In this document: positions 23,392 through 34,258 of the stretch, piece after piece
Numbering within the stretch: position 1 is the stretch's first letter
Layout of the letters: each line of letters starts with the position of its first letter
Assembly: GCA_016858145.1 (NCBI GenBank)
Contig: JAEHOE010000115.1
Span: 1 to 64,000, forward strand
Origin: Edaphochlamys debaryana
Taxonomy: Eukaryota; Chlorophyta; Chlorophyceae; Chlamydomonadales
Reading direction: 5' to 3'
DNA: 64,000 bases
The notes under the pieces: model-generated
Told to the model about the DNA's origin: nothing
The model's database searches: none
What the model saw: only the letters and a program-made list of their open reading frames with translations
Translations under genes and position numbers: made by a program

Positions 23392-24056
23392 GGCAGCTGG
23401 CAACGGATCCATCTATGGCGAAGCACGGGGAGCTTGCAGACATGCATAACACGGACGTGAGTAAGACATTTCGGCAGGGGCTGTTAAGCATAGAGCAGAA
23501 GGTAGGGTGTGTGAGCGCGCGTGTGACGTTCATACTCTCCAGGATGTATGTATAAGACGAGAGCAGTATTGGATGAGGGTCTCGCCGTAGGTTTGGGGAG
23601 ATGCAGAGCCTGCTGGGCCTTGCCCGCGTAGGGCCATAGTGCGTGGTGGTGATCCGCAGGGATCTAGCCATCAGGCTGCTTTGCTAGGAGCGTGCTACGA
23701 GCTGGGACGCACGGGCAAGCTGGAGGCCTCCATCCGGGGTGTGTGTGTGAGAGGAGACAAGCTCATCATCAGTGTCTTTTGGGGTGGGTCGTGACCACGC
23801 ATCGAGAGACACGGGCCGCCATGGGGTGCGCGGGGCAGGGGGCCAGGGGTGAAGTGCGTCGAACCCCTGCAGGCCGTGTGGGCTCGTCGTCGCCTAGTAC
23901 GGCTTAAGTTCCCAGGTCCGTGCGAGTCCCAGCGCCGCGGTGTGCTGGCGTCGCATTGCTGGCCGACGCAAAAAGCCTGTGTAGCACAGCCGCCTATGAA
24001 GGCGGGGCTGTGCTGGGCGGCGGGGCCGCTGGTGAAGCGAGGTCCAGACCGAAGTT
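23392..24056 (+). other. 3' flank of the fucosyltransferase-like gene and LINE 5' region
   Basis: This holds the 3' UTR of the upstream gene and, further right, the presumed 5' UTR of the LINE; the boundary is not visible. A short open stretch at about 23672-23794 reads as protein-like sequence (ACYELGRTGKLEASIRG, then KLIISVFWGGS and TGA) but has no recognisable domain or start. Confidence 0.4.
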
Positions 24057-24509
24057 ATGCTGTCAAAGGCGGGGGCGGACGAGGCGGACCCAGCCGCCCA
24101 CGAGGAGCCAGCGGGAGCCGACGGGCAGGCGGACTTGGGCTGCGCGCCCAACGCCGCGGCTGGGGCGGGAGACGACGGCCAGCTGCCGCCGGGCCTGCTG
24201 CGTGCCGCCGCCGCCGTGGACCCGGAGGGCGACGACGAGCAGATCACGGCGCTGGCGGCCCTAGCGCTACCCCAGCGGGGCGGAGCGGGCAGGGGCCGCG
24301 GCCCTGCACGGGGCGGGGCCACAGGCCGCCTCAGCGGCAAGAACGGCAGGGGCGGCGGCAGCACCGGCTCGAGCCCCCCTGGGAAGAAGACGAGGGTGCC
24401 GCTGCCCTCGGAGACGGACCTGGACGACGCTGGTGGAGGCCACGCCATCCCGGCGCGCCGCTCCCTCGCTGCCAGCTGGGCGGAGGTGGCTTCGGGCGAC
24501 CTCATCTAA
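24057..24509 (+). CDS. LINE ORF1-like protein
   Basis: 150 residues, rich in Ala, Gly and Pro, with a basic Arg/Gly stretch in the middle (GGAGRGRGPARGG) that could bind nucleic acid, and an ending that includes SLAASWAEVASG. No zinc knuckle or RRM is visible, so this may be a shortened or unusual ORF1, or its start may be further upstream in another frame. The stop codon TAA is followed at once by the ORF2 ATG in the same frame, which points to coupled translation of the two proteins. ORF1 is called from position and the continuous frame, not from a domain. Confidence 0.55.
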   Translation: MLSKAGADEADPAAHEEPAGADGQADLGCAPNAAAGAGDDGQLPPGLLRAAAAVDPEGDDEQITALAALALPQRGGAGRGRGPARGGATGRLSGKNGRGGGSTGSSPPGKKTRVPLPSETDLDDAGGGHAIPARRSLAASWAEVASGDLI

Positions 24510-27500
24510 ATGCCCGGGCGCCGCCCTCGGGAGCGAGCGGGACTCCCACCGCTCAGGGTCGCAACCCACAACGTACGAGGCATCTTGGGGGGTGGAAACC
24601 GTCAGCTGGATCGCCTTACCGCCCTCATGCAGCAGTGGGCGAGGCAGCGGCTTGACGTAGTATGTTTACAAGAGACTAAGCTCCCAGCAGCGCAGACCAA
24701 CTGGGTGCAGACCCAGATGAGCGTCATTGCAGCCCAGCTCCACGTGGGCGACTGGCAATCCTTTTGGTCGCCGGCAGGCCAGGGGCCACGGGGCGGCCCA
24801 GCCGGCGGCGTCGCCATCCTGATACGTAAAGCCTTGATAACTGGAGGAGCTCTACAAGTGCCTGTGGCTCCTTCAACGACCGACACAGAGGGCCGACTTG
24901 TGCAGCTGCCAGTACGATGGGGTGGCCACAGCTTCACGCTGACCTGCGCCTACCTTCCTTCCGCCAACCCTTCAGCTCAACGTTGCTTTATTGAGACTGT
25001 CCTCGGCCCCAGTCTGTCAGCCACGAGCACCCACCTCCTAGCAGCCGACTTCAACTTCGTCCCCAACCCCGCCCTGGACAGCATCTCGGCGCATGGGCGC
25101 CCCGACGATGCCGCCACCACAGCAACTTTCTCCACCTTCTGCCCAGGCCTCGTTGACGTCTATCGTGCCCTCCACCCCGAGCAGCGCGCATACACGTTCA
25201 CCAACGGCGCCAGCGCCGCCCGCCTCGACCGCCTTCTCGCCTCCAGTCCCCTGGCGGCCCACGTGCCCACCTGCCGCGTGGAGTCAGGCCGCCCCTCTGA
25301 CCACCGGCTGGTTTCCACCTACATCAACCCCCTTGATACGGCACGGCCCCCCGGGCGGGGCCTCCCAAGAGCCCGCCTCCACTTCTTAGATCACCCCGAC
25401 CTGCGAGACCAGTTTGGCGACTGGCTTATACAAGCGAGTGCCGCACGCCCAACCACGCCCGCCGAGTACCTGCAGTGGTGGACCCGCTTCAAGCGCTCCC
25501 TCCTCATCAGCTGCAACCGACTCAACCGTATGGCCCGCCAGCGCCGCCTGCAGGCAACTGCAGAAGCAGAGGCGGCTGCCCAAGCAGAAGCCGCAGCATT
25601 TGCAGCCGTAGCAGCGGGCGACCTCAGCGCCGCGTCAGCAGCGGCCGCCGCGCGCGCAGCTGCCGCCGCCGCCAGCCTCCGCGCCGCAGCACCATGGGCC
25701 CGCCGCGCACGTCAAGCCTGGCTCCGGACTGGGGAGCGCCCCTGCCCAGCCATCACACGACTAATCCGCCCCGTCTCAGGTGGCTGCGTCATACGACAGC
25801 TTCAGCGCCCTGACGGGTCCCAGGCAACCAATCCCGAAGAGTTACCTGAGGTGATGGCAGAGTTCTGGAGCAGAGTCAGCACAGCCGCAGCTGCCGACCC
25901 AGAAGCCCGCGCACAGGTCTTACACGCCCTACGTGCAGCCGGTAACCGCTGCCCGCCGAGCCGTGTAGCCGAGATGGGGGCAGCGGAGGTTCTGGCAAAG
26001 GAGTTAGCCACAGCTATTGCCGGCGCCCGGCCCGGAACTGCCCCCGGCGCAGATGGCATCCCCATGGATCTCTACAAGGCGTACGCAGCACAGCTAACCC
26101 CTATCCTCGTTGACGTCTTCACCGCCATTGGGACCACCGAGTCGACCCCAGCAGGCTTTCTGGACGCAGTGATCTCGTGCTTTCACAAGGGCGGGGACCC
26201 AGCTGTCGCCGCCATGTACCGCCCAATCGCCCTCCTGGACACGGACTACCGCCTCCTTGCCCGCGTCCTCGCCCGCCGCCTCCTCCCCGCCTTCGTGGAG
26301 GCCATTGACAACGAGCAGACCGCCTTCCTCACCCTTCGCCTCATCTCCGACAACATCCTCCTCATGCAGCTGCTCGCTGAGTCCTTGCGCAAATCAGGCG
26401 AGTCGGGCCTCATAGCCTTCCTCGACTTCCACAAAGCGTACGACACCGTGGACAGGCCGTTCCTCCTCGCCTGCCTGGATGCTCTGGGGGTTGGCGATGG
26501 CTTTCTTAGATGGGTCAGACTGATCTACACGGGCACCAGATCGGCTGCCTTGGTCAACGGTCAGCTTTCCAGCTATAAGGCAGTTACAGCTGGGGTACGA
26601 CAGGGCTGCCCGCTGGCCCCCCTTCTCTACCTGGCCCCCGGACAAGCCCTGCTCTCCTTCCTCAAGCGACTTGAACTGGGGTTCGCCCTAGCCAACACGC
26701 GCCTCACAGCCAGCCAGTATGCAGATGACTACGGACAGATCCTGCGATCCACCGCCCTCGTCTCCGCCCTGATGAGCGCCATGGACACCTTCGCAGCAGC
26801 GTCAGGCCAACGCCTCAACGTGGGAAAGTGCGAGCTCCTCCGCATCGGCACGCCGCCGCCCCCGGCCCTCCAGCAGCATCCCCCCCCCCGGACCCCAGGC
26901 TGCGGAGCAGGTTGCCGGCCTCCACCTCGCCGCCTCTGCACGCACCCTTGGCGTCACGTTCTCCACACAACCAACGGCGGCCACTCCCCTCCCTCCCCCC
27001 CTGCTGGACAAGTTCCTCAGCCGCCTGACTCTGATCGCGAGGATGGGCCTCTCAGCCTTCGGCGTTGCCTCATGCCTGTCCGCCTACGGCCTGGGCACCC
27101 TCCTCTACCACTGCCAGCACAACGGCCTACCCCCTCGTACGGCGACAGAGCACCTAGTGGGCACGGTGGCGGCCCTGACCGACCGCAACATGACGCCTGC
27201 TCGATACAGGGACAACCCCAACGCACTGCCCGCAGGAGCACCCACGAGCTGCATGTACCTCTCCCCGGCAGTTGGCGGCTTTGGCCTGCTCCCCCTCGTC
27301 GAGCACACTGGCGCCAGGCACGCGAGTGCGGCAGTCCGTGGCATTCTGGGCGCCTGCGGCCTCCTCCGCTACCGCCCGCCGTGGACCGTGCCGCTCGTCT
27401 CCCTGCTCCGCTCAACCCACCCAGCAGCACACCCGCTCTGCCTCCTGACAATGCGGCGCCCGACCTCGTCGATCGGTCTCCGCATCTTGGGGGCCACAGT

Positions 27501-28764
27501 CCCACGCGCAACCTCACCAGCACTGGTGCGCGTGGCAGGCGCGCTAGCGCTGCTGCCCCGGGCCCAAGTGATTGCTCCCATGCCAGCCGGAGCCTGGGTC
27601 TACAATGCACCGCTTTGGGGCAACCCAGCCCTGCCCGCGGGGAACATCGACAACAACGCCCCAAGCTGGGGCCTCGAAGGCGAGTTCACAGATCTGTTCG
27701 CGGTTCCGGGACTGCGGACAGTAGGCACGGCAGTCCGCTGCCTAGATGAGCTTGAGCGCATCCGAGGGATGCACGGGCTGGAGGGCAGCATAGGCCGGGC
27801 TCTCGCACGGGCGAGGGCCCAGATCAACAGGTCATATACCGAAAGGGTAGTACAGAGCATTTTGGGCACGCAGGTGGGAGCGCTCCCGCAAGCACTCCGC
27901 AATGGACTAGACATGGGACAGCGCCTGGGCGCGCTTATTAGCCGGCTCCCGGCCGGGTGGGCCGAAGCAGCACGGGGGGTGGACGATCAGGCGGCCGCCC
28001 CAGGGGAAGAAGAGGCTTGGGCGAACATTGCCAGGGGCATAGGCTGGGAGGACGTCAGCTTGGCAAAGATGACAGTTAGCCTGGCCACGCACTTGCAATT
28101 GGGACCGGCTCGGGTTAAGCTAGCACGGAAGCATGCACTTTACATTCAGGAGGCGTACGGCACAGACACGGCATCAGCAGAAGCAGTGGCAAGTCTGAAA
28201 GCGGTTTGGCCGAGGTTGTGGGGCATTAAGTGGGATCCGGGCAATAAAGAGCCCTTGTGGAGGCTGGCGATGGATGGCTTCCCGGGATTTGGCATGCACC
28301 GGAGCCAGTTAGGAACTGAGAACGTGGCGAGGTGTCCGTGTGGGCGGGCCATGGAGCAAGGCGATCGGCTCCACCATTTCTGGTATTGTCCAGCCGCTGT
28401 GGCTGTTCGTATGCGCCTCAGTCATGGTATTGGCAGGGCGGTGAAACGACACGAGGTGTGGCTTGCTGTGCCCCCAGAGGGCACCGGGATTCATGCGCGA
28501 GTGTGGGACGTGGTGTGTCTGGCCGCGATATGCGCGATGGACCGGGCCAGAAGGTACAAGTATGCGCACAGGGACGCTCAGGACCACTCCTTGATGATGG
28601 CACAGGCTTTAGCAGTAGCACGAGGCGAGTTTGAGGGCCGTTTGCAGTGTTTTGCGGAGGTTGGGCTCACGCACAGGGGCTGGGATGAGGTCCCAACCGA
28701 CCACCCTTTCCTAGCGGCCAGGGCGGACGGATCAGTGCAGTATGCAGGCCCGGACGCCCCTTGA
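24510..28764 (+). pseudogene. LINE ORF2: APE endonuclease and reverse transcriptase, one frameshift
   Basis: N-terminal endonuclease motifs are in order: THNVRG, LQETKL, GGVAILIR, AADFNFVPN, RLDRLL and SDHRLV (about residues 15-270). A long Ala-rich linker follows. Reverse transcriptase motifs are APGADGIPMDLYKAY, YRPIALLDTDYRLLARVL, FLDFHKAYDTVDR, RQGCPLAP and the catalytic QYADDYGQIL at about 26716-26745. The frame is lost in a run of ten C (26880-26889) and resumes one base over (AAEQVAGLHLAAS and on) to the TGA at 28764. The C terminus has the finger CPCGRAMEQGDRLHHFWYCP. Total length would be about 1417 residues, normal for an L1 ORF2. A single-base error in the C run would make it intact. 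Confidence 0.9.
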
Positions 28765-28780
28765 TGGAGGCGGGGCACAC

Positions 28781-28977
28781 CCTGCGGCGCATAACAAACG
28801 GGAGGGAGCCGCAGGGGGGGGGGGGGGGTCGCCCGGCGGCGCATAACAAACGGGAGGGAGCCGCAGGGCAGGGGCGGGGACCGGGTGAGCTACACGTGGC
28901 GTTTGATGGGATGTGCACCTTGCGGAAAGGGGACATAGTCCTCTGCGGCGCATAACAAACGGGAGGGAGCCGCAGAG
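28781..28977 (+). repeat. Three hairpin repeats in LINE 3' UTR, copy B
   Basis: Units at 28781-28815, about 28833-28868 and 28941-28977 share the core GGCGCATAACAAACGGGAGG with flanking arms that pair. The first pairs as CCTGCGGC/GCCGCAGG and the third as CTCTGCGGC/GCCGCAGAG, so the outer bases change on both sides together. The second has a weaker stem (CCGGCGGC side). They begin 17 bases after the ORF2 stop. Confidence 0.9.
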
Positions 28978-30606
28978 TGGGAGTGAATGTGGGGTCGGGA
29001 GAGCCAGGATCGAGAGGTGTACGGCCAACAGTGTGAGCACATGATGAACGGTGAACGGTTACTGGTAGGAGGCGCGGCCGAGGAGGGGCCATCGATACAC
29101 GCTGAGCATGGTCATTGCGTGCCAAGGACTAAGGTGGGACCTGAGTGTGGTCAGTGCAAGTTATGACAGGGACTTGCGTTCTGGCTTGCAGGGGGCAAGC
29201 CCGTGAGGTGGGTCGCTTGGCCCCAGCGTTCAGCGCTGTGACCCCAGGGGGGTCCTTCATTGTAAACACCGAGGACTGTCAAAGTGACAAGGGTGGCTGC
29301 CCGAAGGTCTGGCTCCGTGCAGCCCTCAACCCTCTCCACCACCGGCCCGCACCACGGCACGCGGGCTCGCACCCGGTCATCAATCCGACTAAATCTTGTG
29401 ACATCGCGGGCTGGGCGTGAATCGCACGCCGACACGGGGTAATCCCGGGGAGCTTCGATCGCCGCCCGCAGAGCCTGACGGCAGCGGCTCAGCCCAAAAA
29501 GCGAGGACGGCCGCCGGAACACCTTTGCCCTACCACTTCTCCCTTCATGATACAAGTTGGTTTAGATCAGATAGCAACATCGCGCTCGGTCCGGGCTTGA
29601 GCCGTGACGCAGGACCGAAGTCGGCGCGCGCTGCGACTACTGCGTGCACACATGAACGAACTACCTCGCTCATAGCTCCACAGTGAAGATTAACTTCATT
29701 ATGGATGCCTGCATCGCTCTTCGGGCTGTGGCTGCGATACGCGCATGCGCACATACATCGGTAGTTCGCGCGGGGTCAATAGTATCCCCCGCTCTCAACC
29801 ACACATTGTAAGAATAAGAAAACAACATCAGTTTGCATTGCTTGCTTGAAGCGAGGAGCAAGTTTGTGGGTGACCCCATGACACCCTTTGGCACGACACC
29901 CAGCAACATCCCTAGTCACGGCCACGGTCACGGGCTTCCCTTCACCCACGCGCCATCCACATGGCCCCCGCAGAAGCCGCTACACGGTGAGGGCTCAATC
30001 CATTTGAAGTAGGCATATGGACACATATCCCGTTGGCACGCGGCCGGAGGATGCATGCACGCCGGTCGTGGCATTCCGCGTCGTCGTAGCCACGCCAGAC
30101 ACCGGGCACTTTGGCGGCTGTCTCTTCCCCGTGCCACCGAGGCCGGGGTTATCGTGCCTAACGGCAGAGATTGGCAAGGGTATGCTTCACACAGGTGACC
30201 TCCCAAGGGGCCGCCCCGCCACCACCTGCCGCTACCCTGCTCCAGTTCGTTGAACACCGCGGCAGCCCACACCTGCCCCCTTCAATGTGTGCGGCGGGCC
30301 AGCCGGCCTACACTTGCTGGTCGTGGCCAGGACTTGGGTTCATAAGTTTCGCCAGCACGCCCTTTGCTCGCGGGCACCGCGCCACCCGGCTTGGCATGAG
30401 GCTCGGGCTGCCGCTTTCGCTCTTGGCTGGCCGGACAGCTGCATGCTGCATGGCATCTGCCCGGAGCTTGTCACCACACTGGGTGTGCCTGGCTCGAGCA
30501 AAGGGCCGGGCTCTGCTCTCAAAACCGGACTGAAGGGATCTTCCTACCTTAGAGTAGGGACGACCACTCTGAATTATGATGGAGTTGCGTGCGGGCCCTA
30601 CTAGGG
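28978..30606. other. LINE 3' tail and intergenic DNA, copy B
   Basis: Counterpart of 742-2364. Plus-strand TGTAA occurs at 29261-29265 and again in CACATTGTAAGAATAAG near 29806, possible 3'-end signals for the LINE transcript. On the minus strand this is the 3' flank of the DUF3431 gene. Open frames at 29928-30272 and 30017-30253 have no recognisable content. Confidence 0.5.
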
Positions 30607-33310
30607 CTAGTAGCACGTGTTGGCCTGGCAGTGGCCCAGCGCGGGGTTGCTGAGCAGCTGCAACGCAGCCTCCTTCGCCTTCGCATAGAAGTTTACGAGG
30701 ATGCCGTCCATAAAGTCTGCAGCAAAGAGCCCGTAGCCGATATGCTCGAGCGCAACTCGACCGCTCACTTCGTCGTCTTGGTGGGCCGCTCTGCAGGTGG
30801 CGTGCGTGGCAATTACAACAGGCCGGGCGTCAATTGTGTCAGAGGCGAGCAGGGTGCGTATACGCACGGTGCCACGTACGCAGGGTGCGCCCTTCTTGCC
30901 CCAGGGTACGCAAGGCTCACATGTAGCCGTGGAGGTCCTCGATGAGGCCCTTGGGGAGTTTGGATATGCTCCAAGTCGGGAGGATGAAGGAAGAGCAGCA
31001 TGACGCCCAACGGGGGTTGGCCACGGCGGCGGCGGGCACATTCCTGTTGGTGGGTGCGTTTGTGAGGCAGTAGTGCATGCGCTGCGCCATGGCACCGCTC
31101 CGCACCAAACGTACTGTTCGTGACGCGTGCCTTGCACGGGCACCCACCATTTCTCCAGGATGGCTGCCACTGCGATCTGCCCTTCCGTCAGGTCATGATT
31201 GGATGCCTTGTCCAGGAGCCTGCGCCGCCCCCCGGCCCAATCCGACATGTTCTCGTCGTTCTGGGAGGTGAACGAGATCATACGTGCTGCCAGAGGGCGG
31301 CCTGCAGGGTTGGGCGATAGAAAGATAGGTTTAGAAACGGCCGAGCGCAAGAACAGCAGTACGGGTTAGTTGGTAGCGGACGTATGGGGGAAAATGCCGG
31401 TATCCAGCCCCAACGACCCCATACATGACCCATCCAACAGATAGCTGTGAGCACTAGAGCTGGGCTCTAGTTACCGGGTGCTGTTGCCGGTACGTCACAA
31501 CGAAACGGCCAGCACCTACGTTGAGCGGCCTCCTGGTACCACAGGCGGCTGCGGGCGAATAGCGCTGAAGCAACACGGGGGAAAGGAAACCAAGCAAACG
31601 GCGGCATTGCTTGAGTGGCTGAGCCCACATCATCGAGGTTCCCGTGGGTGCTAGGGCTCTCTCTATGGGAACGGCGGGCCTACTGTCATCCCTCGGACCC
31701 CGTGACACGCACACTGGCCCCACGCCCTCCGCCCCAAAGGCGGCTGCCCGCCGTCCCCCTGATCTCCCAGACCGGAATAGTGGTCAAGCGCATGGACCGC
31801 TCCCCGCAGAGCGAGGGTGCTTGGGCCCATGCGTGCATGGAGGGGCCGATGATCCCCCCCACCCTCTTGGCAGCGGCGTGCCACCCCCCTGCGACGGGGC
31901 GCCTTCGCCCCTTCCCCCCAACCATAAACTAGGCTCACCTTGACACGTCTGGTGCCAGGCAGCCCCGTGGTCATGCAATAGGAACACGGCAAGGTGGGGC
32001 AGCTTGTGGTAGAACTCCTGAGGGGCAGCACGTGGGACATGCATGTATGGTACACGGGATGAAGGAGGAATAAGGCAGTGCGGGGCAACTTGTGGTAGAA
32101 CATGCATGGCCCAGGAGGTAAACGCTGGAGGCGGTTACATCGCTGCATGTGCGTGCCTTTCAACTCACCAGCAGGTATGAGTAAAACTGCAACGCCGAGC
32201 AGGGGAAAGGCGTGTAAGCAGGTCAGGACGAGAAGGGCGACGCGGTAGATAATTTGCACATACACGTGCCCGACCATCACGCATCCCATGCCGCATCCCT
32301 CACCGCGATCGCTTCCTTCCCCTTGTTCGGCAGCAACAGCCGCTCGTGGACGGTTATCCCACACCTAAGAGGCAGGGCGGGGTTGAAGCAACGCAGTCGG
32401 CCAGCTGCCTTGCCCAGCAGCCCTTCCCCAGGACTGCATGCGTTCCCCCCAGCGGTGGATTACCCAGCCAGCAGCCCTTTCGTCTCCAGCCTTGCCCAAA
32501 TACCCAGGCTGCTCCTTCCCCAAGTCTGCCCTTTCCCAAGGGAAAGCACCTAAGCCTTAAGCTCCTTAGCGGCGTGTCTTCATCCATCTTGCGGTACTTG
32601 AACACCTCCACGTTTGTGAGGCCCATGTCCGCCACGTAACCTGGATGCAAGGCAGGGCGGCACGCAGGGCAGCAGGGGAGGGAGGGATGTACGTACGGTG
32701 CTGAGCAGGGCTTCTCGCTCGCCAGCAGGGGCCTGGGAGGGGAGAGAGAGAGCCGCGCGTTCAGAGCCTTCCACGCGTACTGTGGCCCTGTCGCCTTCAT
32801 ACGGTGCCTGGTGCCGGAAATGGTGCGGTACCTGCTGCTGCCTGCCCTAGCCTGTGCCCTGCATGGCTGGCCTGCTGCCCTACTAGCAACTATGGATGAG
32901 GGAGGTTGGAGCCTTAAAGTCAGACCCAGGTACCAACGCGTCACGTCCAACCCTAGCTCCCGGCGGTCGGCCCGCCCAGGGCCCGCGCCGCCCTGCTAAT
33001 AAACCCTGCAAACCGCCACCCTCCCGCCCCACTGGCCGCCTTCGCGACACCCAAATATCTGCAAGTCGAGGACTTTTAGAGCCCAGGACTTTGTTACACG
33101 CTCGTGGGTATTCAACGAATCGGCGCGGCGCCACTTACGATAGTGGCAGCTGGCCTTGTGCCCCGCCAGCACCACGTGTACATCGCCTCTATTGAGCGAA
33201 GGCGCAAGGCACGGGAGATGAGTCGCGTTGTTTAGGGTCGCCCATGTTGTTGGAAGCGCGACATACTTGAGCATCCAGGCAAGCAAACTGGCTAAGTGGG
33301 ATTGCTTCAT
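30607..33310 (-). CDS. DUF3431-family protein, probable glycosyltransferase-like
   Basis: Exons placed by splice signals and phase: 33139-33310 (ATG; hydrophobic N terminus and VHVVLAGHKA), 32550-32640 (YVADMGLTNVEVFKYRK), 32304-32364 (CGITVHERLLLPNKGKEAIA), an 18-base micro-exon 32169-32186 (FYSYLL), 31939-32017 (FYHKLPHLAVFLLHDHG..WH), a probable exon ending at 31475 (ALFARSRLWYQEAAQRR), 31148-31301, 30921-31043 and 30607-30790 (TAG). The CGI..ER..PNKGxE block and the LPHLAVFLxHxHG..WH block are hallmarks of DUF3431, a family of unknown activity often placed near glycosyltransferases. The exon between 33138 and 32641, and at least one between 31938 and 31476, are unresolved. The copy A homologue is frameshifted. 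Confidence 0.75.
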
Positions 33311-34258
33311 TGTTACGGCCAGCTGTAATTGGGTAGCACGCGGCGAGATGCACTACGCCAGAAGCAGGGGAGAAGTACAGCAGCTGGTTGGCCCGCCGCC
33401 TGACTCGCCTAGCTTGGTTGGCCAGCCGGCTGATGAGGCAGGCAGCAGGCTAAAGACTTATAGCGGCTGTATGAAGTTCTTGAGTTCCTGGCTCTGCGTA
33501 CGGCCGGCCATCCAGACAGCCAGCTAAGTACTGCATGCGGAAATGTTAATAAATTAGGGTTGCGCTACGTCTAGTCAGCAGGTATACGCAGCTATCAAGC
33601 AGTACCCGCGATTGGAACTTGCCCGCAATCGGCGAGACCTTACCCATCCCGGTACCCATCCAGCAAACCCGCGCCGCAAGAATGAACCTGCGGTGAATGC
33701 TATCTACGTTGCAATGAGCTTGAATGGCTTGGACAAGCTGCTGGTCGGGCCGGGTCGCGTGTCCTGTGCGTGCTGCGTAGTCGTGCTGGAACCCTCGCCT
33801 CCCCCGCGGGTTGCGACTTGCCTGCACGTCTAGCCCTTCAGGGAAGCGCACTCTTGCTCTGGGAGGATTGCAATGCAGTGGCTCATCATTGACTGGTGCG
33901 ACGGCGTGCGATGGGGCCCTCGGCGGGACATTCACCCTCCTCTGCTCATGGTTGCAGCGCTTCGTGCACTACAGCCCCGCATCAAACATTCAACAACTTC
34001 CTACCTGCGTCCTGCGATATCAGGAGATCAATAGTAGGCCTAATTAGCCTAAACCACCACCACCACCACGCACCACCACCACCTGTCTAGGCGGGCGGGG
34101 GCTGCGGGCGGTAGCGGTTACTCAGCCATCCTGCACGCCCCTGCCCCTCTCATTAGCCCCACACTCCCAACCGCCCCCTCCCACAGCCGTGCGAGGTAGA
34201 CTCAACCGCACCGCGTTCTGACATATAGAGAACGTGCCTTCAGGCAGCGCCTGCTGCC
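33311..34258. other. Intergenic region between DUF3431 and methyltransferase genes, copy B
   Basis: It holds the presumed promoter of the DUF3431 gene and the 3' flank of the methyltransferase gene. A (CCA)n tract lies at about 34052-34085 and differs slightly from copy A. No exon was recognised. Confidence 0.5.

Larger units (their letters stand above)
24057..29000 (+). mobile_element. L1-type non-LTR retrotransposon (LINE)
   Basis: A two-ORF LINE on the plus strand: a short ORF1 (24057-24509), an endonuclease/reverse transcriptase ORF2 (24510-28764) and a 3' UTR with three hairpin repeats. The 5' end and 3' end are approximate; no clear target-site duplication or poly(A) was found. The element is present at the same place in both copies of the segmental duplication, so it inserted before the duplication. 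The N-terminal APE-type endonuclease and C-terminal CCHC-like finger fit the L1 clade found in green algae and plants. Confidence 0.9.
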
